Source: Cryptomeria japonica
Taxonomy: Eukaryota > Streptophyta > Pinopsida > Cupressales > Cupressaceae
Reading direction: 5' to 3'
Length of the DNA stretch: 64,000 nt
NCBI RefSeq assembly: GCF_030272615.1
Contig: NC_081410.1
Coordinates: 142,509,349-142,573,348, forward strand
Part shown: in pieces, positions 44,638 through 56,793 of the stretch
Layout of the letters: each line of letters opens with the position of its first letter
Position numbering within the stretch: the first letter of the stretch is position 1
Translations under genes and position numbers: made by a program
The notes under the pieces: generated by a model
Databases searched by the model: none
What the model was told of the DNA's origin: nothing
What the model saw: the letters and a program-made list of their open reading frames with translations, nothing else

Positions 44638-46462
44638 GTCTGCATAGGACCAAGCAAAATTTATCTGTCTTTGTTTGAATAATTCTATGTATTCTTTCCT
44701 CTCTTCATTTGATAATGGTGCAGTAGGATGAAGGACTTTGGGGTCCTTTGATGTACCAATGTTTATTGCTTATGTTGGCTCTATTAAAATAACAGATCTC
44801 TCATGAAAATATGTTGGGAGGGTGTCAAAATTTCCATCTTCTGACACCTCAAGGAGGTTTTCACCATCAGATACATCCTTTATTTTTCCTCTTGATTGAT
44901 CTAGTGTTGCCATGAAATGGTTTTCAGCACTAGGTCTTTTTCCTTGTTTTATTTCAATTTTGCTACTGAAAAGTTTGGCACTTTCCTGATTGCAAGAAGC
45001 ATTACTTAATTCCATGGTGGAAGATATCTTAGGTGTTATTGGTTCTATGACATTCAGATATATGGCTAAATCATGATCATTGAAAAAGACATCCAATTCT
45101 GGGTTTTCTAAGTTATCCCAATCAATCAGTTTTGGATGAGTCAGGGGTAAGTCATCGTCATCGTCATTGTTGGGTGTTTCAAGGTTCATGATGTAATAGT
45201 CATAGTTTGGCGTAGAGTAGGTAATGTCATAGATAGACCTCTATTGAGGATAGTCTCTCCCAAGTGCTCTCCAATCGGTTCTAATGAAATCATGATTGGT
45301 ATTTTATGATTCACAATCAAGTAACTCATCATCTGAAGTTTGTCCCTCAAACGAATGGATTATATCAACACCTACATCTTTGATACTACAGGTTCCCTCT
45401 TGATCAATTTTAATAAATTCATTTGTATCTTGAATTTGGCATACTTGTGCACATGACATAGAGGATTCTTTTGCTATCTTTTATCTTCTCTCAAACTCAG
45501 CGTCTTTTGGACTAATAGTCAATCCTTCTTGACTATCTATTAATTCTTCCATAGTTCCTCCATACCTTAATATTGTTGGCTCAACATTTGATGTAGATCT
45601 AATATTTTGTTGATTGCTCGATAATTGCTTGTGTTTCCTGTGGTGGTGCTTCTTATTCTTTTTCATCCTCTTTCTTTTGTTGTCTTTCATATTCCTCTTT
45701 CCTCTAAATTCTGATCTCTTCTTGTCTTCTTTCCATCTCTATTCTTTGTTTTGTGAAAGATGGGTCTTCATTTGTAATAGCTGTTTGTTCTTCATCCTTT
45801 TCTTCACTTGATACATTAGATGATAGATCTGGACCCCATTCATTTTCATTTGAATCTATTTCTGAACCATTGTCTAGAATCACACCACTATATCTAACAA
45901 GAATGTTATATGGTGAGAAGAGCTCTGATTTTGGCCATCTATTCTTTCACTGTTTCTGGAATATCTTGATCAAGTTCCACGCTTGTTTGTATTCTTTGAA
46001 CTTATTTGCAAGATTCTTCTTCTCTTTGATTGCAATTTCTTCTTGTTGTTTCTCATGTTCTTCTTGTTTCTGTTTGTTAGCTACTATTTTTGTTGCTTGG
46101 TGTAGCCTTTCTTGTCATGGTTCTTCTTTAGGGACTGCTTTCTTTCTCCACCTTGGATGTCGATAATTATGTTGTTTTTGCTTTGATTTAGGATATCCCA
46201 GTCCTGATTTATCTTCTTTAGATTGTGTATGAGGACAACTAGATTCTGAAATACCTTCTTGACACTTACCAATTGGTCCTTTTCCTTCATATCCCATTTT
46301 TTGTATGATCTTATAACCATTGCCATATTGTTCTATGGGAATATTAACTTCTGCAGTTGTTGCTATAGTTTCATTTTCATCTCTGTACAACCAACTAAGA
46401 ATGTCTTTGTCTTTGGTTTCTTCTGCAAGCGTTCCATCTCTAACAAATGCTCCATCAAACAT
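44638..46462 (-). pseudogene. G-patch and linker between protease and RT (element D)
   Basis: 46462-46115 has DKDILSWLYRDENETIA then the G-patch IEQYGNGYKIIQKMGYEGKG and SGLGYPKSK. A long Lys/Glu/Asn/Ser-rich linker follows, broken by stops and shifts (45690-45481, 45189-44770), with the conserved block HPKLIDWDNLENPELDVFFN near 45120, matching element A. It links to RT through LGLDPHLIMHHLNVDPKAKP. Confidence 0.65.
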
Positions 46463-47296
46463 TTCAATTTATTTCTCTGAGATCTGTGGTTAAACATTTG
46501 TAAGATTTCCATATGATTTAGGTGAAAGTGGCAAGCTATACAAATAATACTTTCCCATTCCTTCATCATTTAGTTTGAGATTTTTCTCAAAGGTTTTCCA
46601 TAAATTTTCTTGAATTTCTTTGGTGGGATAGATTGATTCTCTGTTATGTGGAACTCTTGCATCTTGTGTTAATTTCAGATTATTGCAATATTGACTAGAG
46701 TCTGCGACTATAGTGACTTCTTGTCCATTATGAGGAAACTTAACACACTGATGGTATGTAGAAGGAACCGCTTGCATGCCATGAATCCATGATCTTCCCA
46801 GAAGAATATTATAAGATAAATTCAAGTCCAGAACTTGGCACAATGTATCTCTTTCCACAAGTCCTATTTTGATTGGTAACACTACAGTTCCTTTAGAAGA
46901 ACATTCTTCCTTATCATACACCTTGATAGCTATTTTCTTCTTTGGGCCTACTGCATTTTATGAATATCCCAAAACCTTTATTAAACTTAATGCACAAATG
47001 TTTAAGCCAACTCCACCATCTATAAGTACGCGTTTGACATGGGTTATATGAATGGTGACTTCAACATGTAAGGGAGCATTGTGAGGGTGTTGCAAGGATG
47101 CGTCATCATTTTTAGAAAAGGATAAGCAATGAGGGGCTATGAGGTGTCCCACCATGTTTTGGAATTGATCCACATCCAGGTCTGTTGAAACTGTTATTTT
47201 CGTTAAAGCTTTCTCCAATATTTCCTTATGCACAGGTGAAACTTTTAGGAGCTCCAAAATTGATATTTGAGCGGGTATCTTTTGCAATTGTTCCAC
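46463..47296 (-). pseudogene. Retropepsin-like protease (element D)
   Basis: AQISILELLKVSPVHKEIL (47270 area), VLIDGGVGLNICALSLIKVL (about 47030-46970), then after a stop IKIGLVERDTLCQVLDLNLS and NILLGRSWIHGMQAVPSTYH. Active site DGG as in element C. At the site where element C has TAG this copy has CAG (YHQCVKF). Confidence 0.75.
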
Positions 47297-47488
47297 TAAG
47301 TTGTATTGTCTTTAAGTGGATGTTGATTTATTTTTTATACCTGGAAATGTAGCCTTCGCTTTGCTTCTTGTAATAACATTGATTGGTTCTGAAGGTGCGT
47401 TGTCTTTAACGATGATGACATTTACCACATCATCATATGTGTAAGTGTAGTTTACTTTAGCTTTTCCTTTGTCATCTTTTGATTTAGA

Positions 47489-49109
47489 TTATTCACCCTT
47501 TTCATAGTTTGGAAGTGGAGTTTTGAATGCTAGATGGGATTCATTCATCTTATGACCATCCACTGTAATAGTTCCATTATAGATTAAATCTTGAATAAGG
47601 TGCTTCAATCTTTGACAATCATTGGTTTGGTGTCCTTTTTTTCGATGATAATTGTAAAAATGATTGTCATTCCACCAATTAGGTTTGACTTGAGGTTCAT
47701 AATTTCTTGCTTCTGGTAAAGTAATCAATTTATTTGTAAGAAGAATTTTCAAAGCTGATTCCAAGGGTCCCCCAAAGTTTGTGAATTTCCTATGAGGATT
47801 GGAGAAGAAAGACTTGGATTTACTGTTCTCTTGATTGTTGTTATTTGGTACTTGACTTGATAAGTTGAAGATTGGTTGTTGTTTGGTAGCATTGTTGTCG
47901 TCATTTCCTCCATTGGTAACATTCCTATTCTTTGACCCAAATTTAGGTTTGTCATTGTTATTGTTGTTGTTGTTGTAGGAATTGTTGTAAATTTTTAACT
48001 CTCCTTTCTTTACCATTACATCTTCTATCTTTAGACCATTTTCAATCATCTTAGCAAAAGAAGGAGGACATTGCATTTTAAGACGGTAACTCATTTCACT
48101 GATAAGGTTGTCAATGAATATGCCAATTTTCTCTTGATCGAGTACATCTCTTGGATATCTATTGAACATTCATTTCCATCGTTGTAAAAAGACCATGAAA
48201 GGTTCACCTTTCTTTTGCTTGACATTACATAAATCTAGCATTGTTATCTCATTTCTTACATTGTAGGAGTATGTTCACAAGTTCTTCAAAAGATTTAATT
48301 TTAGATGGTAGTCTTGAGAACCATTCCATTAATTGTCCACCTAATCTTCTAGGGAATAGATGCATCAAGTAAGTTTCATTGTGTGCAAATTCCATACTCA
48401 TAGTGCAAAATTCCCTAATGTGATCTTGAGGATCAAATTTCCCATCGTATTTATCATATTTAGGGATTTCACAATGTTGTGGGAATGGTATCATGTTTAA
48501 TTTTTTGTCAAAATGATATGGGTAACTATCCTCTAAAGAATATTTCTTGGAACTCGTTCCATTTTGCATATCTCGCATTTGTCGTTATAAGGTTTGCATT
48601 TGTTGAGCGAGAGTTAACAAAGGATTATCAATATGGGTTCTCCTTGTATCTTCATAAGTTCTTCTATCACCACACTCTCTTCTTGTATCATCATAGTCTT
48701 TTCTTGTTTTATCTCCTCTTGTTTCCTCATGATTTACTTCATTTACATCCTCGTTATTTGGATTATCAGTGTTTTGATCATTACTCATCTTTGCATCTTG
48801 TTTCAAACTTTCTATGTTAAAGTCTTGTGGCAATTTAGGTCATGATTTTGCCAACATTAGAAGATATTTTTCCTTTGTTTCTCCAATAATTTTTCCATTA
48901 GTTTGTCAAATTTAAAATCTTTTTTCAAGGTATCTAATGGTGTTATTGACCACTTCTTCATCAACATCTATGTATCCAAAAGTTTGAAACATTGAATTTT
49001 CTTCTTCCATTTGTTTTTGTTGTTTTCTGAATTGCTCGTATTGAGCTCTAGTCCAAACTGGCATGTGATTGATTCGAAAACTTCCCATGTTTTGACCTTC
49101 TAAATACAA
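47489..49109 (-). pseudogene. gag (element D)
   Basis: Pieces on the minus strand: 49109-48912 (MGSFRINHMPVWTRAQYEQF...), 48833-48585 (Asp/Asn/Arg-rich), 48578-48249 capsid region (FDKKLNMIPFPQHCEIPKYD, FPRRLGGQLMEWFSRLP) and 48169-47489 (QEKIGIFIDNLISEMSYRLK to the zinc-binding block). The knuckle reads YNYHRKKGHQTNDC: its first Cys is Tyr. An Asn run lies near 47975-47955. Stops and shifts separate the pieces. The intact form would make the capsid. Confidence 0.8.
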
Positions 49110-49173
49110 CTCAATAAGTGATTATTGGTTTAGGAAGATAAGATTTGTTGATTTTACCACTGTTATTAGTACA

Positions 49174-49506
49174 TTATGATAAATCATCTTGTTGTTGAAA
49201 GGCACGTGCTTGCAAAAGTTCTCTGTCAAATTCTGTCCCGTAACCACATAAATAGTGACGAAAACGATGTAGGAATGCCCTATGTTTTAATAAGATTTTG
49301 CGATTGATATAAAATAATCTTATCCTCTTCACAGTAGCCTTATAATTGGGTTTTCTTTTCTTAAAGTGATATTTAAAAGTCATATAAGCATATGATGGTT
49401 TACAAGTTTGTTTGATTCCAATGTGAATGCAATCTTTATTTTGATATAACCTAGGTTCAAATAGGAACGATATATCCAAGAAATGAACAAAGGTTGATAT
49501 GATCAA
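49174..49506 (-). other. Open frame of 110 codons in the D leader, uncertain
   Basis: Starts MIISTFVHFLDISFLFEPRL and ends LQARAFQQQDDLS. It lies just upstream of gag in another frame. Its basic composition and QQQDDLS end look protein-like, but I recognise no family and no copy is visible in element C. It may be a 5' gag exon remnant or chance. Confidence 0.25.
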
Positions 49507-51065
49507 GTTTTGTGATAAAGGATTTGATATATCCTAATGAGAAACCGATAATGTTGATTTTTGCACTTGAGATTTTTGAATCACTAACTTGTTGAATGTT
49601 TTATGCTTATGAAAACCTTTGGAAATAGCTTGTTGGATTGGTAACTTGATTATTTGACTAGTTTGAAGACTTGTGATAGTTTTTTGCTCAATTCAGACTG
49701 ATGATTTTTCAAGTTTTTGACCATTTTTTAGAATGTTTTTGTAGACACAAAAGACACAATGTTTAAAAAAAAAAAAATGCACAAGCAAGCACGAATCCTA
49801 TGGTAGGCCGAGACAATAATTGTTGAATCTCACATGGGGTTTCACCTGAGGCTATGCTATTCAAAGTGGATATTTAGGTGCTTGACCCCACTGGCCACCC
49901 TCGACACTCACTTCTTCAGGGTAGCCAAGCACCAGTTTCCATGAAAACTCCCCATGGAAAACTTCATATCTCTACTAAGAACCGTATATATGTGAGCTGC
50001 TTCAGAGGTCTGACCTCCTGCGCCAACAATTAGAAGGATTTTGGTAGCTAGATACAAATGGTTTTTAATAAGGGCTTCCGATCATGTGGCCATACATGTG
50101 ACACTTTACACTCTGTAAATACAAAAGGTTCCCAACCTATAGAGGTTACGCTCCATAGGGTTTATGGGGAAACATAGTGTCGGTATGAATTAATCAACAC
50201 ATGTTGTCTATGACTATTGTCACAGACATGATTTATTTAGAGTGGATCAAAAGGACTTGATATTAGCTCGTTTCCACTTAAGTCATTCCCCTCTCACTGT
50301 CCCTCTCAAGGCAGCTTGGGAAGGCATGCCCTCTAAAGATTACACATAAAAGAAAGTAGGTCTGGTTTTCAGATCACCGTATGAGGATGAGAGTATACTT
50401 GCCGACTACTTCGACAAGCACAAAAGACAGGTTTATTTTAAGTCTTCTAAGAATCTACGTGCAACTACTTTAAGGAAAACACTCAAATGTAAGTTGCATG
50501 TTGTTGATTATCCCCCTAGTTAAGCTAGATGAACAAGATATGATCTTTTACTTGAAAACCCCTTAATTTAGCTAAGTGAGGAAATGCATGAAATTTGCTC
50601 AAAATGAACCCTACATGAAGATAAGTCAGTATTTTTTCAAAAAATTGGTCTTGGGGAACAAACCTGCAAAAGTATGTTAGTTGACAAATTGTGAAAATTT
50701 ACCTTTGCAAATTATATGTTTGACATAACATATGTTCAATAGGGCAGAGCATATGCCTAAATGAATAATAAAAGCGCTACCTTGAAAACAAAAGTGCTAA
50801 CCTATGCTACAAAAGTGCTAACATGCGTTACAAAAGCACTAAACTGCGTTTACAAAAACGCTAACCTACGTTTACAAAAGCGCTAACATGCGTTACAAAA
50901 GTGCTAACCTGCATTACAAAAGCACTAACCTACGTTACAAAAGTGCTAACCTATTAGATGATTGCGCTGCCAAATTTCACACATGCTTGAAACTAGATTA
51001 CACATGTGTTAAATTGATTTTTACGAGAATTAGATAGGATATTAGAAGGATATGTGCGAGGTCTT
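49507..51065 (-). other. Leader of element D
   Basis: Non-coding. Contains the block conserved with element C (49790-50215) and a minisatellite (50766-50955). No gene otherwise. Confidence 0.5.
50766..50955. repeat. ~20-bp minisatellite TACAAAAGCGCTAACCTGCGT in D leader
   Basis: About ten degenerate copies; core ACAAAAG(C/T)GCTAAC with CATGCGTT or CTACGTT joins. The period alternates near 20 bp. Confidence 0.85.
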
Positions 51066-51084
51066 AGCCCCACAGTGGGTACCA
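51066..51084 (-). other. Primer binding site of element D
   Basis: Minus-strand TGGTACCCACTGTGGGGCT lies four bases inside the LTR end CCTCAACA. Confirms that the 51089-52227 copy is the 5' LTR. Confidence 0.7.
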
Positions 51085-51088
51085 AAAA

Positions 51089-52227
51089 TGTTGAGGCTAA
51101 AGTTGAACTCCAAAAAATTGACCTGAAACTTGTTAGTCCATCATAAAATATAAAAATAAAAGCTACAAGAAACTTAACTTTGATCAATGAAGTAACATGA
51201 AGTAAATGAAATAAACAAGATTATACCTTTCATGATTTACACCTCATTGTGTCCTAACTCCACTGTTGCTGGTTGCAGATACTTTTGCTCTTAGAAAAGC
51301 AAAAGTAGCTTCCAAGATGGCATATGAAGAATAGACTGATAGTTAACTGATACTAAGATATACATATGTAAACGATTTAAGCTATGATAATAATTCTAAA
51401 ATTGCTAATTGCTTCAAACACAAACTCACAAATGCAAGATAAAGACTCCTAAGATGACTATAAGATTAGCTATTATTTTCAAAATGGCTTAAGAGACCTC
51501 TTTTATAGATTTTTGAGTGCATGCACTTACGTGGCAGAGATCAACGATCATGATTGAATGTTGCAAATTGGATGGCTATGAGCAAGAGGTTGAAGGTTGA
51601 GAGAAAGGTGGAAGGAGTAGACAAGTGTCACTCATCTCACCTTGATTGAGTTGAAGACTTGAGAGAATATAGGATAGTTGGAGAAGATGCAGGAATGAGA
51701 GGACAAGTGGACTCAAGTCCTCCTAAGATATGGGGATGTTGGAGAGAATATAAAAGAAAGTTAGGAAATATGTGTACATACACAATATTTCATTTATTTT
51801 GGAAGTTGGAGATAAGTGGCCAATAAATGATTTAATTTAATTTAATTTTGTTGAATTAATTTAGCCACATGATGGATGAATTGGCAAAGAAGAAGTGATG
51901 TGGAGAATGAAAGGTGAGTTGGAAAAGGGATTAAATAATTAAGAAATTATTTAATTAATGAGACTATTGGATAATAGATAGAAGAATAATTAAATATTAG
52001 ATATTTAATTAATTGATTAGAAGAAAAGGATATAACGATTTAATTAATAAAATATTTCAATTAAATTAATTAAAGAAGGACATGAAATTAATTAAATAAA
52101 TTAATATTTTCAAATTAACTATTTAATAGAAGAATAATTATTAAATAAATATAAAATATTTATTTAATTGCTCATAGGCAACTTTTTTTTTATTGGTATT
52201 GCTCATAGACAATTTTTTGTGTATACA
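51089..52227 (-). mobile_element. 5' LTR of element D
   Basis: Minus orientation: TGTATACACAAAAAATTGTC (52227) to CCTCAACA (51089); 1,139 bp. Versus the 3' LTR it has scattered substitutions, an 18-bp gap near 51380 and a short duplication of GCTCATA(G/C) near 52170-52210. Confidence 0.85.
51499..51508 (-). promoter_or_regulatory. Candidate TATA box in the 5' LTR of D
   Basis: Minus-strand CTATAAAAGA; the 3' LTR has CTATAAAAAA at the same place. Confidence 0.5.
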
Positions 52228-52232
52228 ATAAC

Positions 52233-55075
52233 AATAATAATAAAACTTTGGGTTGGGTCGCACACACTAATAAGATAATGTTTTGTGCCCCACTCATGGC
52301 CTCATGTGTTCATATAGACAAAGGATGAGATTGCAAAGGCTTGTATGAAGAGACGAAGCTAGCATGTTGTGCAATGCCTTATCTTCATGAAAGGATTGTA
52401 CAATATTGCATGAGTTCTCCATGGGGGTTGGGGTCTGGAGTTAGGAGATGGTCAAACTTCTAGGGTAACTCATGAGAGGCTATGCGATGACACTCTCTCC
52501 TCATGTACCCTAGTAACCTATTTTGTTGTTTGTTTTAAGTGGAAGCCACTAGAAATCTTTCAATTGTTCTTTTGGAAGTTTCTTTGAGTCTTTTGTTAGT
52601 TAATTGAAGGTTTTGATTGTTATCCCTTTCTTGGAAGTTTTTTGACGCTCTTTTGTATTCCTTTGCTTGTTATCTTTATCTTATTTTCTTGTTGTTTGGC
52701 ATCTTTTGTATCTTGGTTGTGAGTATGATCATATCTTTTATCCCTAGCCTTTATGTTTGTTGTTTGAGGTCTTGTGTCTATCTCTAGCTTGGGGGGTGGA
52801 CCTTTGGGTTCCACATGGTTGGGTGGTAGTGTTTACCATCCATCAGGGTTTTTGGCGTCTTTGTTCATGAGCAGTTGGATGGATCTTACCTTGTATTCCA
52901 ATGATTTTACATTCATTTGTAGATTATTAGAACCATTGTAATGTAATTGATATGTATCTTCCAGGAGTAATGTAAGAGAATATGTAAATGCATAATTGTA
53001 TACATGTACTTTTAATTGAAAGGATATTTGTAAATGAATTTTCTAAGTATGGAGGATTGTAATAGGATTATTGTAATAGATGTGTTTGTAATAATGGATA
53101 TCTTGTAAGTGAATTTACTCATATGGATTATATGTTTGTTCTCATTCTTTATGCATGTTATCATAGGAATATTTCATTTGGTGGTTTAAAATGAACTTAG
53201 CATAGATCTTTATATGATGAGTTATATGATTAATGAATGTTAGTGAGTGTTGCTTAGTAGCGACATTAGGGAACCCTTAGAGATTTGTTATGAGAAGTGA
53301 TTAAGTTTTCTCCTTAACATTGTTATGATTCATCTATGTTATGTATTGTATTTACATAGAATTTTAATTCAAATTTAATGATGTATGATGTTTCATTTTA
53401 AAAAAAAAAATTGCCATCTTTTGGTTTATTAGTTGTTATTACTTTGGGGTTCCCTGGCGGGGCGTTACGTCCATAGGCTAGAAAGTTGTGTTATGCTAGG
53501 TGATCCACGAGAGAGAGCAAGAGGACATGCATTTAAAGGTGATTCATATTGATTTTTGTTGAATTGGATAAAATCCCCTTTCGTTTTATGAACCAATTAT
53601 AGTTTTAGTTAAGTTGGAGATACCATTTAATAGATATTAGGTAATTGAATTTTTTTTGTCAAATATTAAATTAATTGGTGTTGTCGTTTGGGTTAATGAA
53701 GTAGATCTAATGAAACATAGTCACAATCCATATATTAATGGAGTGCTATAATGGAATCAACATTTTATTGTAGCTCCTTGTGAACAATGCCTTGGATCCC
53801 GCATCGACATAATTTGTATTCGTCTTCTTTAAATCTCTCTTTAAAGAGCTAACAAAATTAGAATTTGCTACAAAAAATAGATGGTCCAATCATTAATGTT
53901 TTATACATGTCCATGTTGATCCTCCAATCCTACATCAAACACAATCTAATCTAAACCACAAAATGCCATGAACCTTTGATAAGTATGAATCTACCTTGTA
54001 GTCAATCCTATCGATTTTGGAAATCCATCATTATCCAACCAAATAGAATATCAAGTGACATGCTACAATATTTCTATTATTAGTATTTATCTATTATCTT
54101 AGATGGTAATCAATGCTTAAATAATCAAAGAAACATAGATTAACATAAATAAATAAAAAATTGACAAAGGACTACAAAATATTATTACAACACAAAAAAT
54201 AACTAATATTGTTGAGGATTGTATACCTTAAATTGGGTATTTCATTGTTTTAAGCTTTTTATAGTGAGTAAAATAAATTGTTCTATAGAAAATATAATTT
54301 GCAAGTGAGCAAAAGTAATTATCCAATTGTCACTGTATCAAAATGTGTCAAGTGTTGTAAGTGGTCTAATAATCATACCTCCAAAAAGTTATTTTTTTCA
54401 AGCCACTACAAAAATCTCGTGCATCGTGCTTTGCTTCAAACACCATAGTGTTCCCATCTGTCATCTATCCTTGTAGAAGTAATAATGTTCGCTTGAATAG
54501 ATTTCCCTTATTTAGCATAGTAGAGATGGTCTCTCCACTCCTTATTATACGAAAGCCTATTTGGCTTGTATATTAAGATGAAGGCCCTAAATAGGCTAGA
54601 AGCACGAGTTTGCAACCTCCTACTTATAAGATCAAGATTAAGAAATATTGTAGAAGGACCCTCTTGTTGAATGGGGTATTAGAAGTGACAATCACAAAGC
54701 CTATGTTAGGTCTAGTACGTCGATGATTGAGATCCCCTATTGCCATAGTAACATCTCATAAGAAGACATTTAAATTTCTGACATCTTAAATTCTAGCTCA
54801 AGGGGAAATATCTCACCCCAGACTAAGCTTGATTATAGTGGGGATTATATGTGCATATCTCATACCAATAAAAAATATTACTAATAAGAAAGTTGATCCT
54901 TAAAAATGACTTAATATTGATTAGTAAGAATATTTTATCCACCAAAAGATGATATCCAAAACACACATCTCTAATAAAAATACAATATGACTTATGATCC
55001 TATCTTGACAAATCATTCACAAAGTATAAAATAAAACTTAAGTTGCAAATGAGAATTCCAAGTAATTACTACACT
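52233..55075. other. Unassigned DNA right of element D
   Basis: No supported gene. GT-rich stretch 52500-52870 and a run of 11-12 A at 53399-53411 could be the worn 3' end of a retrotransposon, but no domain is visible. 54400-54900 has a few protein-like minus-strand phrases I cannot assign. Confidence 0.3.
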
Positions 55076-55296
55076 AAGATCAAGAAGATTACCAAGCATA
55101 ATATTACGGGTTTGTGTAATCGACTCTTCTTGCTGATGCAATGCAACCAATGTCTTGGAGGTATCCTCCTTGATATTTTTTATAGCCTCTAATCAATTAT
55201 TCATGATGCTAATGGTCTTTTTAGCCTTCTAAATCACATAGCCTTCCAAATCCTACATAGGTTTGTTTTAAAAACCCCTACTCTCTACAAAATCAT
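55076..55296 (-). pseudogene. SNAP33-type Qb/Qc-SNARE pseudo-exon
   Basis: Minus-strand frame reads KNDFVESRGF, then DLEGYVI, KAKKTISIMNN, LEAIKNIKEDTSKTLVALHQ and QEESITQTRNIMLGNLLDLS, with stops at four sites. It follows the first SNARE helix of plant SNAP25 homologues (SNAP33 group: ELEGYAVYKAEETT... and HQQGEQI.RT), membrane-fusion proteins at the plasma membrane and cell plate. Only this segment is recognisable; upstream 55599-55384 is open but not convincingly related. A degraded exon or retrocopy. Confidence 0.6.
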
Positions 55297-56545
55297 TCTT
55301 ATAACACTTGCATGTAGATCAACATAAACCCTATATTTCTCTTTCTCCCTCTCCTCAACCCCAAATTATTACTTTGCTACAAATTAGAGTTGGGTATAGA
55401 AAACTTCTTGAAGGGAATTTTGTCTAAGACTTTGTGAGATATTATTTCCTAATTTTTTAAACCCTATACTTGTGGGTTGAGTTGGTGTTTTTTTTTTCAA
55501 TTTCCCTAGACCTTCCATGTAAGAGACTTGAGCTAACCGTTGCAGTGTGGGGTCATCCCAAGATTGTGTGTTTTTTCTCATGAGACACAAATTCTTCACA
55601 CTTCTTTAACTTCAAACATTTATTACTACTATTGTTAGCTTTAATTTCATCAAAATATCTACTATTATAATTAATTAAATAATACCATTTTGAAACTTAC
55701 CAACCAAATCGCCTTTTTTGAGGCTTTTATTCTTCATTAATGACTAATTCACGTATATTATTATTATTTTATTATGCATCATCTAATTCATATCAATTGC
55801 TTGTATCCACATTTATCTTATCCATATCCAATTCATTTTGATTATTTTTATTTCAAAAAAAATAAATAATGATTTTTCTAGTCAACTATTTAAAAAAAAA
55901 TTAAAATCTATTTTTCCAAGATGAAACACTACATATTTATAGAAATTACAAGATGCAGTCACTTATAATGACTCATCGACCAGATATAAAATATAAATTT
56001 GACAAAAGCGTCAATATTTTATCTTAAAAAATATATCATAACAACATAAACTATGATGAATATGACGTCGTTTGGTTGATTCAAATCTCGCCCAACTAAA
56101 TTTGAAACTTGAAATCCCTTCTTCGCATTGTGAAGAATTCTCAATTTCCACGATCTTTTGCTCCCGTGCTTCTCTGCACGATTTTTGGTACATTTGTTGT
56201 TCATCCTAATTAACCCCCTTCTATCCCCAACATTCAGGAAATTAAGCAAATACGAATAGAATGATGAAATAGCCTTCGCTCATTAACTAAAAGTAGGGTC
56301 GCTACCAAAACTAACTCCGTAAAAAAAATTGTAGAAATTATGCTTTTCCTAAATTCAATACCCTCCAAAATTTCAGACCGTTACAAAGATTTGCACAAGA
56401 TGGATCGTTTAACAATTTACAGAGTTGTTTATTCTTCGAAAAATTCTCAGAAATCTTGAAATGGAATTTGTAAACCAAGAGGCGTAGAACTGCAAAGAAG
56501 AAGAAGTTGGTGTTCAAGAATTAGCCTGTACAAAGTAACAATTAT
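55297..56545. other. Intergenic DNA upstream of LARP6
   Basis: AT-rich, no gene supported. The 3' part probably includes promoter and 5' leader of the LARP6 gene; no clear TATA box decides a start. Confidence 0.35.
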
Positions 56546-56574
56546 CTTCGTCTTCTTCTTCTTCTTCTTCTTCT
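56546..56574. repeat. (CTT)n microsatellite upstream of LARP6
   Basis: About nine TTC/CTT triplets, 220 bases before the start codon, probably in the 5' leader. CTT-rich leaders are common in plant genes. It creates a spurious Arg run on the other strand. Confidence 0.85.
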
Positions 56575-56793
56575 ACTCTCTGTGTTTGGATTTTTCAATG
56601 TCTTTCCACCTTTTTTTATTATGTTTTTAATCTGGCACATAAATGGCTTGTACAGAGAAGCAGCAGAATCACACCAATAAATAGAAATTATAGAAAGAAT
56701 TACAGAAGAAGCAGGAGAGAAGAACAAGGAAAATGAGGTATAGAAAGAACATTTAACATATATAAGCAATTTTATACAATACCAGTTGCAACC

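Larger units (their letters stand above)
23543..52227 (-). mobile_element. D: Tat-lineage Ty3/gypsy element split by nested insertions
   Basis: LTRs at 51089-52227 (5') and 23543-24664 (3') are clearly homologous. PBS lies inside the 5' LTR and PPT inside the 3' LTR, both minus oriented. Flanking bases are ATAAT (23538-23542) and ATAAC (52228-52232), a near-perfect target duplication. Removing the solo LTR, the two extra 772-bp units and element C leaves about 14 kb, a normal Tat/Ogre-like size. Gene order on the minus strand: gag, protease, G-patch, RT, RNase H, second RNase H, integrase. All frames are damaged. Confidence 0.85.

Noticed and set aside
45614-46166. Phe/Leu-rich plus-strand frames that look like membrane proteins
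   Set aside because: Complement of Lys/Glu-rich linker of element D; hydrophobicity is a by-product of the opposite strand.
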